Program-made: the position numbers and the translations under genes | The notes under the pieces: generated by a model | What the model saw: only the letters and a program-made list of their open reading frames with translations | What the model was told of the DNA's origin: nothing | Database searches by the model: none | Shown: positions 9,532 through 24,500 of the stretch, one piece after another | Layout: each line of letters begins with the position of its first letter | Numbering within the stretch: the first letter of the stretch is position 1 | Source of the DNA: Bacteroidota bacterium | GTDB taxonomy: Bacteria > Bacteroidota > Bacteroidia > Bacteroidales > JAAUTT01 | Assembly (NCBI GenBank): GCA_023429135.1 | Contig: JAEYWD010000033.1 | Span: 51,251 to 115,250 of the forward strand | Length of the DNA: 64,000 nt | Direction of reading: 5' to 3'

Positions 9532-12500
9532 ATGTACTTTTTTTTTGTTCTCCCAAGGTTGTTTTCAAGTAAGGCATTTCTATTCCTTATTGTTCTTTCT
9601 GTGCTTTTTTCTTCCAATTTGGATGCTCAGGTTTCGAATCAGGATTCAGACTATATTTGCGATAATGATAATAATTCCTATACGTTTACAACCTGGACTA
9701 ACAGGGTTGGTACCTGGGTAGTTTTTAAAGGTTCCGGACAATTTTCAAATCCAGCGAGCCATACAAATTGTACAATTTCAAATATAGGTTTTGGAGAGAA
9801 CATATTCTATTATTGGGATAACAGCTTTTCAACAACAATTCCAGAGCATATACTCACAATATATAACACAAAAGTAAATGCAGGCGCCGATGCCGCAATA
9901 TGTTGGCCGACAACCTCGTATCAACTTAATGGTTCCGATGTTTCTGCAGCTTTTGGTGGGGGCAGCAATGGGGAGTGGACGGTTATTTCTGGTACAGGAA
10001 CTTTTACTAATAAGAATGACCCTAAAACTGTAGTCTCCGGTTTAAGCCTGGGAGCAAACCAGTTCAGGTGGATGGGAAAATCTTTGCCAGGTGGTTGTGG
10101 AAATAGTTCAGATATAGTTCAGATTACTGTTACAAACGTTGCTCCAAATGCTTTCGCCGGAAACGACCAAACAATTTGTCCGGGTGGTTCTGCTACCATT
10201 ACAGCACCTGCAGGAGTAGGTTATACCTATTTATGGAATACAGGTGCTACAACCCAATCAATTACGGTTTCTCCAATCGCGGCTAAAACAACTTATCAGG
10301 TCACTGTTACCAATGCCAGTAACTGTTCAGCTACTGATGCGGTTGATATTAATGTCGATAATGTTGATTTTTACAATTTAAGTTCTAATGCTACAACATA
10401 CTGCGCAGGAGGAACAGGTGTTACCCTTTCGCTTTCCGGATCGAAGACGAATGTAAGTTACCAACTGAAAAAGAACGGTAACAATGAGGGATCTGCAGTG
10501 GCGGGAACTGGAGGCGTATTGAACTGGACAAACAAAACCGCCGGAACTTACACTGTTGTTGCTACTAACCTTACCAACTGCAGCGAAGTAATGAATGGTT
10601 CGGTGGTTGTGACCGCCGATCCGTTGCCTGTTGCTTACAATCTCACAGCATCTTCAGCTACATATTGCAGCCATACATCAGGAGTTACACTGAATTTAAG
10701 TAGCACGGAAAACGGTGCCAATTATCAATATCAGCTTTATAAAAATGGGGCAATATTTGGAGCTATTGTTGAAGGTATCGGGGATCCCATTTCCTGGGAT
10801 AATATTACTGCTGGAACGTATTCAGTTAAAACCACAAATACATTAACAACCTGCTCGTCCACTATGACTGGCACACCATCCGTAACTTCCATTGTTTCCC
10901 CTACTATTTTTAAAGTAGAAGGAGGTGGTGTGTTTTGTGAAACCACAGGGGGTTTAGATGTTACTTTGGACGATTCGGAAGTGGGTGTAAATTACCAGCT
11001 TTTGAAAGACGGTTTTGTTGCGGGAGCTCCTAAGGCAGGAAGTGGAGGAGTTTTAACCTGGACCGGAAATCTCGAGGGAACCTATACAGTAACTGCAACA
11101 AGTGGAGGTGGTTTCTGTCCAAGAACCATGAACAGCAGTGCTATTGTTGTTAAAGAAACTTTACCAATATTATTCAACCTAACAGCAAATACTACAGGAT
11201 ATTGTACCGGAGATGCAGGAGTAACCATCTCTTTATCAGGATCACAGGTAGGAGTGAACTACCAACTTATTAAAGATGGGGTTCCCTCAGGAGCTCCAGT
11301 ATCGGGAGATGGGAATCCTTTATCTTGGGTAAATAACCAACAGGGAGTTTATAAGGTTCAGGCAACTAAAACTTCAGTTACCTGTGCTCTGGAAATGAAC
11401 GGATCAATAACCGTAGTTGAAAATCCTTTACCGGTTCAATTTATAATTCCTGCCAATTTAACTTACTGTTCAAATACTACCGGGGCAACAATAGTGCTAA
11501 ATTCCTCACAGAATGGACCCAATTACAAATATCAGTTATATAAAAATGGGATAGCCGAAGGTGCTCCAGTTTCAGGTACAGGTGCTCCTTTGCAATGGAC
11601 TGCTAAAACAACTGGTTCTTACACAGTAATTGCAACAAATACAACCTCCGGGTGCACCCAGAGCATGGCAGGCACAACAACTGTGGCTGTTTTGCAAGCT
11701 CCATCGGTTTTTAATATTTCAGCGGACGATTATTATTGCCAGGCAGGAGCAGGAGTTTCCATCGAACTGGCAAATTCAGAAGGCGCTTCCATCAGTTATC
11801 AATTGTATAAAGATGGTCTCAGCGACGGAGTCCCCGTTGCTGGAAATTCCGGAGTCCTTACTTGGGCCAACAAAAAGGCGGGGGTATACACAATAAAGGC
11901 CACAAATACCGGAAACAGTTGTGCTATCCCTATGAACGGTTCAGAAACTGTAAACGAAGTTGCTTTACCGGCAATATACAATCTTTCGGGTGCTACAGCT
12001 TATTGTGCGGGCACATCCGGGGTTACCCTTACTTTATCGGGTTCACAGGTCGGGATAAACTATACCCTGAAAAAAGGGGGAGTGGCTGTTGGTACAATTG
12101 TTGGAACTGGTGCTGCAATCAGTTGGCAAAATGTTTTATCGGGAAGTTATACTGTAGATGCAGTTACCTCAAATCCCATTGCTTGCTCAGTTCCCATGAA
12201 CGGAAGTGTTAATGTCAACCAAGTAGGGTTACCGGCGGTAAATGCAGGTGCTGACGTTGCCATCTGTTACGGAAGCTCAACCCAACTTCAGGCAGCAGGT
12301 GCAAATACATATTCATGGTCTCCTGCCGTTAGCCTGAACGATCCTTCGGTAGCAAATCCCATTGCCACGCCCACATCAACAACATTATATACGGTAACAG
12401 GTACGGATGCCAATGGTTGTGTCAATACCAGTCAGGTTACGGTTACGGTGAGGGCATTGCCTAATGCGGTGGCCAGTACCCCAACCACCATCTGCAACGG

Positions 12501-15500
12501 AGATAAGGCCATATTAACGGCTACTGATAACATTATAGGCAACAACGAAACTTACCTTTGGAACACAGGTTCTTCCAACGATACTATTATTGTTAATCCT
12601 TCGACCAATACAACATACACGGTTACCATCACCGATGCTTTTGGCTGTAAAAAATCAGCTTCCACTTCGGTTACAGTTAATTTAAAACCAGGTGTGAATG
12701 CTGGGTCCGATGTAGAAATATGTGCCGGTAATACTGTTACTTTAAATGGCAATGGCGATGCTAACACCTGGCTGTGGAGCAATGGTGCAACAACCCTTTC
12801 CACTTCCGTTACCCCGGCCATTACCACTAGTTATGTTTTGAAAGGAACTTACACAGCTACAGGATGCTATACATTAGATACTGTTAAAGTTACTGTAAAC
12901 AATTTGCCGGTAACATCTTTCACTCTTAACGGAGCGAATAATACACAATTTTGTTCAAACGGGAATTTGGTAACCCTGGCAGGAACTCCGGTAGGTGGCC
13001 TTTTTGCCTCATCAGCAGCAAGCGCAATTTCTGGAAACTTTTTCAATCCTGCTACTGCTGGAGTAGGCACTCATACGATCACCTATACATACACTAATGC
13101 TAAGTCGTGCACGGGAATAAACACCCTCAGTGTTGATGTAATAGCCCCACCAGTAGTTTCCATTACTGGCTTAAACGCTGTTTACTGTAGTACCGATGCT
13201 CCTTTTAACTTAAGTGGGAATCCGCTGCACGACGGCAATGGCAACTTTGGGACATGGACATTTTCCGAACCTTCCATTGTGGGAGCCTTGGTAGACAATA
13301 ACGATGGTACATGCACCATTCACCCTTCAACCATTACCGTGGAAGGGAATTATAGTGTATCGTACACCGTAAAAAATTCATCGGGATGTTATAACACATT
13401 TACTCAATCCTTTTTTGTAAAACTTGGCCCTTCAGTCGACTTTGTCGGATTGCCCGTACCTGCCGAAGTTTGTAAAAATTCAAATCCCTTGACTTTGTCG
13501 GGTAACCAGGGGGCTGCTGGTTCATTTTCGGGACCTGGAATAACCAGCGGTTTAGGAACAGCAACGTTTAACCCCTCTGCTTTAATGCCTGGGGTTTACA
13601 ATATCACATTCAGTTATACGGATCCGGCAAACTCGTGTGCATCGGGTAAAACTAAATCAATTACTGTTAATGCGGTCCCTATTCAATATTCATTAACAGG
13701 AGGTGGCACTTATTGTTCAGGCCTTCCAGGTGTAGCTGTAGGATTGTCCGATTCGGAGGCCGATGTGAACTATGAACTTTTCAGAGATAATTTCACTACT
13801 GGTATTGTTGTACCAGGAACAGGAAATGCTATAAGCTTTGGAAACCAAACTTTAGCGGGTTCATACACAGTGAAGGGTAAAAAGAATGGAACTCTCTGTT
13901 TGGAAGACATGTTTGGTACAGCTTCTGTTTTTGTTTTAAACAAACCCCTGGATGCACAGGTTATTGCGGGTCCTAATTCTGTTTGTCCCGGCAATACGGA
14001 GAATTATTCCATACCTGCCATTACAAATGCTGATACCTATGTTTGGCAATTTCCCGCAAATGCAACCATCACTTCCGGTTTCGGAACTAATAGTATAAGC
14101 GTGACTTTTGCCGCAAATGCAGCTTCTGGAAATATTTCTGTTTACGGCCAGAATGTCTGCGGTGTTGGAGCTTCTTCAACACTTCCGGTTACAGTGAAAT
14201 CTTTACCGGTTGCTGCAGGCGTTATTACAGGAGACCAAACAGTTTGTCAGAATGATGTCAATGTTGTTTATACAGTTCCAACAATAAATTTTGCCACATC
14301 ATATTTGTGGACGGTACCCTCGGGTGCAACCATTGTAAGTGGCCAGGGAACTGAAACGATTGTTGTGAATTATGGTTCGACAGCTCTTTCGGGGAATATC
14401 ACTGTAAGAGGGGTAAACTCTTGTGGAAATGGAGGTTTAAGCACATTGCCAATAATAGTAAGTCCAACTCCACAACTTACAAAAAATGCTCCTTCGGACA
14501 ACATTACTTGTACTTTAACCACAGTTACTGTTTCTGCAACATCGTCCACAGCCGGGGCTACCTATTTATGGACTGCAATTAACGGAGGCAATATTACCGG
14601 TGTTAATACAAATGCCAGTACAACTGTGAATTCTGCCGGGAAATATATCATAGCTGTTACTGCAAATGGTTGTGTTTCTCGCGATACAGTCACAGTTGTT
14701 GCCGACTTACAGGCTCCGCAAGATGTTAATATAACTTTTACAAATTCGGGTGAAATAACCTGTACAATACCTGCTGTTACACTTACAGCCACCACCACAA
14801 GTACATTTCCTGTTGGATACCAGTGGACTGCCAGTGCTGGCGGTAATATTCAATCGGGACCGACAACTGCTAATCCGGTAGTTAATAAAGGGGGGGTATA
14901 TGAAGTAAAAGTTACCAATCTGAATACTGGATGTTTTACAACCCGGAGCGTTACTATTAAAGAAGTAAAGAATGTACCGGATATTACTGTTACAAATCCG
15001 GAAGATGAAAAGATCTCCTGCTCTAAAACCTCAGTAACTTTAACAGGAAGCTCAACCACCTCGGGAGTAACTTATGCCTGGAGTGGCGCCGGGATTGTTT
15101 CAGGAGGAAATACTGCTACTCCTGTTGTAAATGCAACCGGAACCTTTACTTTAACAGTAACAGCTCCTAATGGATGTACTTCCACGGCAACAGTCCAGGT
15201 TTTGTCAGATAACAGTGTTCCTGCTGTAACGGTCAATTCCAATCCTGCTGATTTAACTTGCACAGTAAGCACAGTTACTCTGAATGGATCGTCGACTACA
15301 TGGGGAGCTACATTATTATGGAATGGTCCGGGAATAGTCTCCGGTGCTACTACTGAAACTCCAATTGTAAATCAGCCTGGTAATTACGTGCTTACCGTAA
15401 CACATCCGTTAACTGGTTGTACTAGCACAGGAACTGTAACTGTCGACCGGAATGATACAAATCCCACAGTTTCTTTCCCGGTTATTCCGGCTGATATCAC

Positions 15501-18500
15501 CTGTGCCTCGCCGAACGTAACTATTCAAAGTACAACCTCGGCCACAAATAAAACCTATCAGTGGAGCACGTTGAATGGAACTATTTCAGGAGTTTCAACA
15601 AATTCAAGTGTTGTGGTTTCCAAAGCTGGAACATACACCCTTGTTGTGACCGATACTGATAACGGATGTACCGGAACAGGTTCAATTGTAGCTACCGAAA
15701 ATACTACAAAACCTGATGCGCAGATTGCTGCACCATCAACAATAATATGTTCTCAGACTTCCATTCAGTTGAGTGGTTCTTCAACAACCACACCTATTAA
15801 TATATTATGGTCAACAACCGACGGTAATATCGTATCGGGTGGTAACACCTTTAATCCGACCGTAAATAAGGGCGGTACTTATCAAATGAAGATAACCAAC
15901 ACAACTACGCAATGTTTCTCCACTGCATCGGTGTTGGTTATGGAAGATAAGACCAAACCTGTGATATCAATTGATAAGGCCCCCGCGGTAATTACCTGTG
16001 CTTCGCCAAAAGTTACTCTCAATGGAACGGCTGCAGGAGCTACTTTATTATGGACAGGACCAGCAGGAGCTGTTATTATCAATCCAACATCACCAAATCC
16101 GGTTGTGGATAAAGCAGGCAGATACTATTTAACAGCGACAAATGCTCTTGGTTGTCCATCGAAGGATAGTACCGATGTAACCGATAATGTGGTTAAACCT
16201 GTAAACTTGACCATTGGAGCAGTTGGACCTTTAACCTGTACAAATTCTACATTAAAGGTTACCGGAAATACAACAACAGCTTCGGCAACTTATAAATGGA
16301 CCGGATTAAATGGTGGTAATATTATCTCGGCTGACAATGACTCTACAATAACAATAAATGAGCCCGGAGATTACAAGATGGTTGTGACGCATCCTTCGAG
16401 TTTCTGCAAAGATAGTTTAACGGTTACAATAACACGGAACAGCAGTGCTCCCGTAATTAATTTCCCATTAATCCCTGCCACAATAACCTGTACTAATTTA
16501 ACTTCATCGCTGAATGCAAATGTTAATCCGGCTGGTGCTGCATTATCATGGACCGGCCCGGGAACAATTTCAAATAATACCATAAGTAATCCAACAGTTA
16601 ATGCTGGGGGAGCATATACCTTAACCGCGACTCACCCGGTAACCGGCTGTACAACCACATCAAACCTGGTTGTTCCTTTGGATAAAACATTGCCTGATTT
16701 TTCAATTGCTTCACCAGCGGCAGTTACCTGTGCTCAAACAACGGTATCTGTTAATGCTGCTACCTCCCTTACCAATTATACAGCCGCATGGAGTACATCA
16801 AACGGCACTATTATTGGAGCCTCAAATACAATTTCTATAGTGGCAAAGGAAGGTTTATATACTTTAAAACTTACCAATAACGATAACGGGTGTTTTGATT
16901 CGAAGAGTGTATTGGTTGGGACTAACAATAGTTTACCGGATATCACAGTGGACCCCAATCCGTCAAAAATTACGTGTTCGGCAAGTACTGTTGAGCTTTA
17001 CGGAACTTCGGCTACAGCAGGAACATCTTTACTTTGGAGCGGTCCGGGGAACATAACAGGACCCACAACTCAACGCCCAAGCGTGGATGCAATTGGTGTA
17101 TATACATTAACAGTTACCAATACAGCTACGGGTTGCAAATCGACAGGAACTGTTACGGTAACTGAAGATAAAACCACACCTGCCATGCCGGGAATTTTAC
17201 CTGCAGCGCCAAAACTTACCTGCAATATTAATACTGTAAATCTTGAGCTTTCGCCTGCTCCTGCAAATGCCGATATTTTATGGACAACAACAGGAGCAGG
17301 AAATATTATCAACGAAAAAACATCCATAGCCATTGTTAATGCCATTGGAACATATACTGTGACTCTTACCGACAGAACCACAGGTTGTCCGGTTCAGAAT
17401 TCAATTGTAGTAACAGAGGATAAATCAGTATCTACCGCCAATATCATTGGAGGCCCTTATCAGATCAGTTGTACTGCAACATCGCTCCAACTGGAGGGTA
17501 CAACCAATACCGGTATTAATCCTGTTTGGACAGCCAGTTCGGGTGGGCATATTGTAAAAGATGGCAATACACTTAAATCTACCATTGATGCTGCGGGTAC
17601 TTACACCTTTACTGTTACAAATCCTGTTACCGGATGTACCAACAGTTCAAATGTTGTTGTTACCCGATCGGCCGACCTGCCAACTTATACAATTGACGCA
17701 TTCCCCGATGAACTGACCTGTGTACGCACGCAGGTTACCCTGTCGGGTCAGCCAACTGAGGCAGGAACTACTTATACATGGACCGCAAGCCCGGGTAACA
17801 TTGTTCCAGGAACCGAAACAACCTTTAATCCTGTTGTGGATCAACCAGGTTCTTATGTTCTTACGGTTACAAAAACAGCAACCGGATGCCAGAGCATAGC
17901 TGCTATTAATGTAATCCAGAATATTGCGCCTCCGGCGGCTGTAATTGCATTACCCGATCAGTTTACCTGTTCCCGTACTCAGGTTCAGTTGTCGGGCTCT
18001 TCTACAGGTACCAATGTTTCTGCCAAATGGACAACCAGTGGCACCGGGAGCATAAGATCAGGCGATGATGTAGTCTGGAATCCTATTGTTTATACGCCGG
18101 CAACCTATACATTAACTGTTACCGATCTGAATAATCAATGTACAACAACCAGAAACATTGTTGTAACTGAAGATAAGGCAACTCCAAACATAAATGTTGA
18201 TAAATCACCTCTGCCGCTAACATGCAGCAGAACTCAGGTTAATCTTTCAGGTAATTCGCTTACACCAAATGCGACTTACCTTTGGACAACCACCGGCTCA
18301 GGTAATATTTCCAACCCGGCATCCAAAACTCCATCCGTCGATGCTATTGGTACTTATACATTAAAGGTTACCAATCCGGTTAACGGATGTTCTGTTACCG
18401 ACAATGTAACTGTGACAAACGATCTTACTCCACCTCAAATTTGGGTAAATACAACTCCAGGTATTCTGAATTGCGCAAAAGATACCGTTTATCTGAAGGG

Positions 18501-21500
18501 TAGCTCAACAACCGCCAATGTAACATATTTATGGAACGGTCCGGGCAATATATCCAATGCTGCTGCAAAAGATCCTTATGTTGATGCTCCGGGAGTTTAT
18601 ACCTTAACAGTTACATCGGCCGTTAATGGTTGTAAAAGTGTTCTTCCGGTAACAGTTTCCCGAAATATCACAATTCCGGCGGCACCTTTGTTAACCGCGA
18701 ATGCTTCCTGCTTCGGAGCTCCGGCAACAGCTCTCACTGCAGTTGGAAACGGAATTCAATGGTATAGTAATCCGGCTCTGGGCAGTGCTTTCAGGGTTCA
18801 GACCGGCAACAGCTTTACTCCTGGCTCGGTAACTACAGTGGGAGATTACTCTTTCTATGCAACACAAACTGATCCTTCGAGCCAGTGCGAGAGTCCGGCT
18901 TCGCAGGTAATTTATACAGTAAGGCCTTTACCTGCATCACCAGTGAATATTAACCGAACCATCTGCGAAGGTGATCCCGATAAGACACTTACCGCTTCAG
19001 GTAATAATATTAAGTGGTATAATACTCCGGGAGGAGCAGTTATTGCAACTGGAACTTATGCTCCGGTAGTTTCGGCACCCGGTACTTATACCTATTACAC
19101 AACCCAAACTGATGCGAACGGATGTGAAAGTCCGGCCAAAGATATTTCTCTTACAATTCAGCCTATTCCTGCAAAACCTGTTGTAAGCCAGTTAACAGCA
19201 TCTGTTTGTTTTGGCAATGTTAATCCAGTGTTTACGGCATCGGGTACAAATTTGAAGTGGTACACAAGTTCAACATTACCTGCTCCGGTTAAAACAGGAG
19301 GTTCTTTTACCCCTTTGGAAACTGGGGTTGGAGTATATAACTATTACGTTACACAAACCAGTGCTTATGGATGTGTTAGTGCTTATGAAACAGTAACATT
19401 GAATGTTAGATCTGTACCCCAGTCATTTGTGGTTACAGGTGGTGGTGTATTCTGCGAAAATACAAACGGATTGCCGGTTGGCTTGAATAGCTCGCAGCTT
19501 AATACCTCTTACCAGTTGATATTAAACGGAACCACTGTTGTAACCTCGATGAACGGTACCGGAGCTGCTCTTAATTTTGGTTTACAAAAAGGTGTTGGAA
19601 ATTATACTGTTAAAGCAGTTGATAACAATACCTGCGAAGCAATGATGAGCGGTGGGGTTTCCATAGCATCTAATCCTCTGCCGGGTAATGCGACGGCAAT
19701 TACTGGTTTAACTGCGGTTTGCGAAGGAGCCGTCAATGTCGCATATTCAGTTCCTGCAATATCAAATGCAACATCTTATACCTGGACAGTTTCTGCTGGA
19801 GCGGTAATTACATCGGGGCTAAATACACGGAGTATTACTGTGGATTATTTACCTGGTTCTGTAACAGGGCAGGTTTCGGTAATTGCTACTAATGCCTGCG
19901 GCTCTGGTGCTGTTTCTCCGAATCACCAGATTATTGTTAGTCCGTTGCCTGCTGCTGCCGGGAATATCAAGTACATTGCTGTTAATAACCTTATTTGTCT
20001 GGGAGATTCGGGTAAGATTTACGAAGTTGATCCAATTGCCAACGCAACCTCCTACGAATGGATATTACCCACTGGAGCAACTGTATATTCAGGCGCTAAC
20101 AGTCGCCAGATCAGGGTAAGGTTTGCCTCTAATGCGCCTACCGGAGCACAAATAATCAGGGTACGCGGTATAAATGCATGTGGAAGCGGAAACTTTTCGA
20201 ACGATTATAACATTACAGTTAATCCGAATCCGGCCGTTTATGCAGGTATCGACCAGAATTTATGTTCTACACAAACAACCTTGCAGGGAAGCGCTGTTCC
20301 GGTTGGTGGAACAGGAATCTGGAGTCAGGTATTGGGCAACTCTGCCATAATTAACAACTCGGCTCCTGGTTCGCAGGTCAATGATATTTCCCAGGGGCTG
20401 AATATTTACACCTGGAAAATTACGTACAACAGTTGTAGCTCTACCGACACAGTTAAAATTTACAATAATAAACTGAATGTTGATGCGGGTGAAAATCTAC
20501 CAATCTGTTCTCCGAATCTATCCTTAAGAGGAACGCCTCCTCCTGCCGGAACAAACGGCATCTGGACTGTGGGTAGCGGTTCTGCTTCTTTTGTCACTGC
20601 TTCGCAATACAATACTGTTGCATCAAATTTCGGGTATGGCGATAATAAATTGTACTGGACAGTAACAAAAAGTGGTTGCAATAGCCGCGATTCCGTTATT
20701 ATTACCAATTATCGTCCGGTTCCGCCACAGGCCGGACCTGATCAAACCATTTGTGTAAGCAGTACATTCTTAAATGCAACAACGCCGGCTTACGGTACAG
20801 GAACCTGGTCGGTATTTTCCGGTAAAGCTACTTTAGCCAATATCAACGATCCAAGAACGGCTGTAACTGGAATTGGAAAAGGCAAAAATACTTTGTTGTG
20901 GACTGTCACTAATATGATCTGCAGTTTGACTGATACTGTTATTATCACAAATAACGAACTCGATATTAACGCGGGTTATGATCAGGTAGTTTGTGAGAAC
21001 AGAGCCACTATTGAGGGTACGGTTCCTCCGGCCTCCTCTACAGGACAGTGGTCCGTATTACAGGGATCAGCTTCTTTCCTCGATGGACGTTCGTATTCCA
21101 CGAAAGTATCCGGTCTTGTAAATGGTACCAATAAATTAATCTGGTCCATCACCAGGGGTAGTTGTGTGAATTCCGATACTGTTTCTATTGTTTGTAACAT
21201 GCCGTCAAGTGCCAATGCTGGTCCCGATCAGTTCCTTGCAAATGGTAATGCCATTCTCGACGGGAACAACCCTGTAGTTGGAACTGGCAAATGGAGTGTT
21301 ATTAGCGGAGCTGCTAATTTTGCAAACGAAACCCTTTATAATACTGCTGCAACAGGGTTAAATCCAGGGGCCAATATTTTACGATGGACCATTACTTTCA
21401 ACGGATGTAGTACTTTTGATGAGGTAACTGTCACTAATGGAACTATCGAAAAAGTTGATGCTGGTCAGGATCAGATTCTTTGTACAAATCAGACAACGCT

Positions 21501-24500
21501 TGAAGCTGCCCGTCCGCAGTATGGATTTGGTATCTGGACAGTACAGAAAGGATCGGCTAATTTCGAAAACAATGAAGCCTATAATTCCCGTGTTACGAAT
21601 CTGGCTCCTGGTACAAATATTCTGAGGTGGTCTGTTGTTGTGAGCGGAATTGAGTTTTATGATACCGTAACCATAGTGAATAACCAGCCTACGATGGCGC
21701 TTACCGGGCCTAAACAAACCTTGTGTATAGATTCTTCAGGCCTCGTTGCCAATATTCCGGTTCAGGGTATTGGCCGCTGGACGCTTGAAGGTGGTTCTGG
21801 TGTGATTCAGAATCCGATTCAGCATAATTCAAAAGTAACAGGTTTGGCAAGTGGAGAGAATATTTTCAGATGGACCATAACAAAGGGTACATGCGTTTCT
21901 TCAGCTCTATTTATAATTACCAACGATAAAACAACCATTGCGGATGCTGGTCTGGATCAGACTATCTGCGATGACAAAACAGTCCTTATTCCGGCACCTG
22001 CCTATATGGGTACACCCGAATGGAGTGTTGTAAGTGGTTCGGGTAGCTTTAAAAATAACGAAGTAACTGGTCTGGCTCGCGGAACAAATATTCTGCGCTA
22101 TACCATACGTAAGAATAATTGCTCCTCTTACGACGATATGGTTGTTGTCAGCCATAAGCCTACAACTGCGAGCGCCGGCTTAAATACTATTGTTTGTGTT
22201 GATTCGCTATATCTTTCTGCCAATAAAGCCAATACTGCCATTGGTGAATATGGCAGGTGGAGTATTCTTAACGGATCAGGTCAGATAAGCGATACAACTT
22301 TAAATACATCCATGATTAAGAGATTGGCTCAGGGAGTGAATGTATTACGCTGGACCATCAATAATAATGGGTGTATATCTTCAAGCGAAGTGCAGGTTAA
22401 TTATGCGTATGTGAACTCGGTTGCAGGTATCAATAGGGTAACCTGCGATAATCATATTATTCTTAACGCAAACAATCCTTCGATTGGAAGAGGCGAGTGG
22501 TCTGTGGTTGGAGGTTCGGGAACTGCTGTGTTTACCGATCCTTTTAGTCCCAATACCGAGGTTAAGAATCTCGACCAGGGGAAAAATATTTTGCGCTGGA
22601 CTATCTCAAACTTCTCCTGTCAGTCGTCGTCCGAAGTTATTATTACAAATAATGCTCCCAGTATATCGTTTGCTGGTGGCGACCAGAGTTTGTGTGTCAA
22701 CAATACAATGCTGGCAGCCCGTCAGCCATTTATTGGAAACGGAAGCTGGTCAGTATTGAGCGGTTCCGGTTTATTTGCCGATACTTCGGCCTTCAACAGC
22801 CGTGTGTACAATGTTGGCTCCGGCTCCAATACTTACAGGTGGACTGTTCGGAATCAGAATTGTATAAGCACCGATGAAGTTGTGATAAGCAATAACAAGC
22901 CTATTGGTACCTATGCTGGCCTGGATCAGACACTTTGTATTGACTCTGCGGTGCTTTCGGCAAATCAACCTGTTGTTGGCAGCGGAGTTTGGAGTATTAC
23001 CAAAGGTGCCGGTCAGATCCTGAATGTATTTAATGCCGCCAGTCCGATCATGAAACTGGCCCCTGATACAAATATTATTCGTTGGACAGTCACGAACAAA
23101 CAGTGTGTTGAATACCAGGAAATAAAGCTTGTGAACAATTCACCTACTATTCCTATGGCAGGAGCCGATCGTACCTTGTGTTCTGATCAAATGATTATGG
23201 ACGGGAATAACCCGGTTTACGGAGTTGGAGAATGGCTGGTAATAAGTGGCTCCGGAACTTTTACAAATAAAAATATATACAATACTGAAGTCAGAGGCAT
23301 GACGCTGGGTAAAAATACTTTCCGCTGGAGAATATCCAAACAGGGATGTGTATTGTATGATGACGTTGTTTTAACAAACGATCTTCCTTCAAAACCTAAT
23401 GCCGGAACAGATATTTCGGTTTGTGACAACAATGCTTCACTAAATGCAAACAAGCCTGCTGTTGGTTATGGTTACTGGTCGATAGTGAGCGGTAAAGGCA
23501 CTTTTGTGGACAGTACACAGTATAATACCCGTATTGTTGGGTTAGGACAGGGGAGTAACCTCCTTATGTGGACTACTGTTCATAACCGGTGTTTACTTAC
23601 TGATGTGGTAGATGTTAAAAACAATTTAACTAATGTATATGCCGGACCTGATCAGGTGGTATACGAGAGTTCGAGTATACTTACTGGTAACGAGCCATTA
23701 AGAGGTTTAGGAACCTGGACTTTGAGCGGCGGAAGCGGAACAATCGGTTCTCCGAATAATTTCGAATCGTCCGTTACAGGTTTGGCCGAAGGTATCAACA
23801 CTTTTGTATGGTCGGTCGACATTAGTGGATGTAAGTCATCCGATGCGGTACAGATAACTTATTTCAGGATACCAACTGCTTCTTTTTCAGTTAATCAACT
23901 CGACGGCTGTCCTCCTTTGGAAGTGAAGTTTACCAAGACAACTATTGAAAAATATCCTCATAGCTGGTATTTTGGAGATAAAAATGCCACTTCGACTGAA
24001 GAAAATCCTGTGTTTGTTTATGAAAAACCTGGAACCTATTCTGCTAAACTGGTGGTTACAGGACCTGACGGTAAGCCCGTAGAAATGATCAAAACCATCA
24101 TAGTCAGAGATTTACCGGTTGCCAAGTTCGATATAGTAAATTCTCAGGTATATATCCCCGATGAAGAATTAAGGTGTTTTAACTATTCATCAGGTGCAAA
24201 AACTTACTTGTGGAATTTTGGAGATGGTAACACTTCTCAAGATCTTAATCCTGCCTATACTTACAAAGATTCCGGATTGTATACAATAAAACTTACAGTT
24301 TGGTCGGAATATAGTTGTGTTGATTCCTTAACTGTGCTCAATGGCGTTCATGTAATTGAAACATCAAAAATTAAGTTCCCGTCCGCTTTTACTCCGAATT
24401 TAAATGGGTCGACAGGTGGAGTTTATAATCGGAACGATTATAGCAACGATGTGTTTTATCCGATTGTAATTAACGGAGATATTCTGGATTATCATCTCGA

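Noticed and set aside
10360..23870. Adhesin tandem repeats considered as recent DNA-level duplications
   Set aside because: Units are similar only at protein level; codons have diverged, so no recent expansion is visible.
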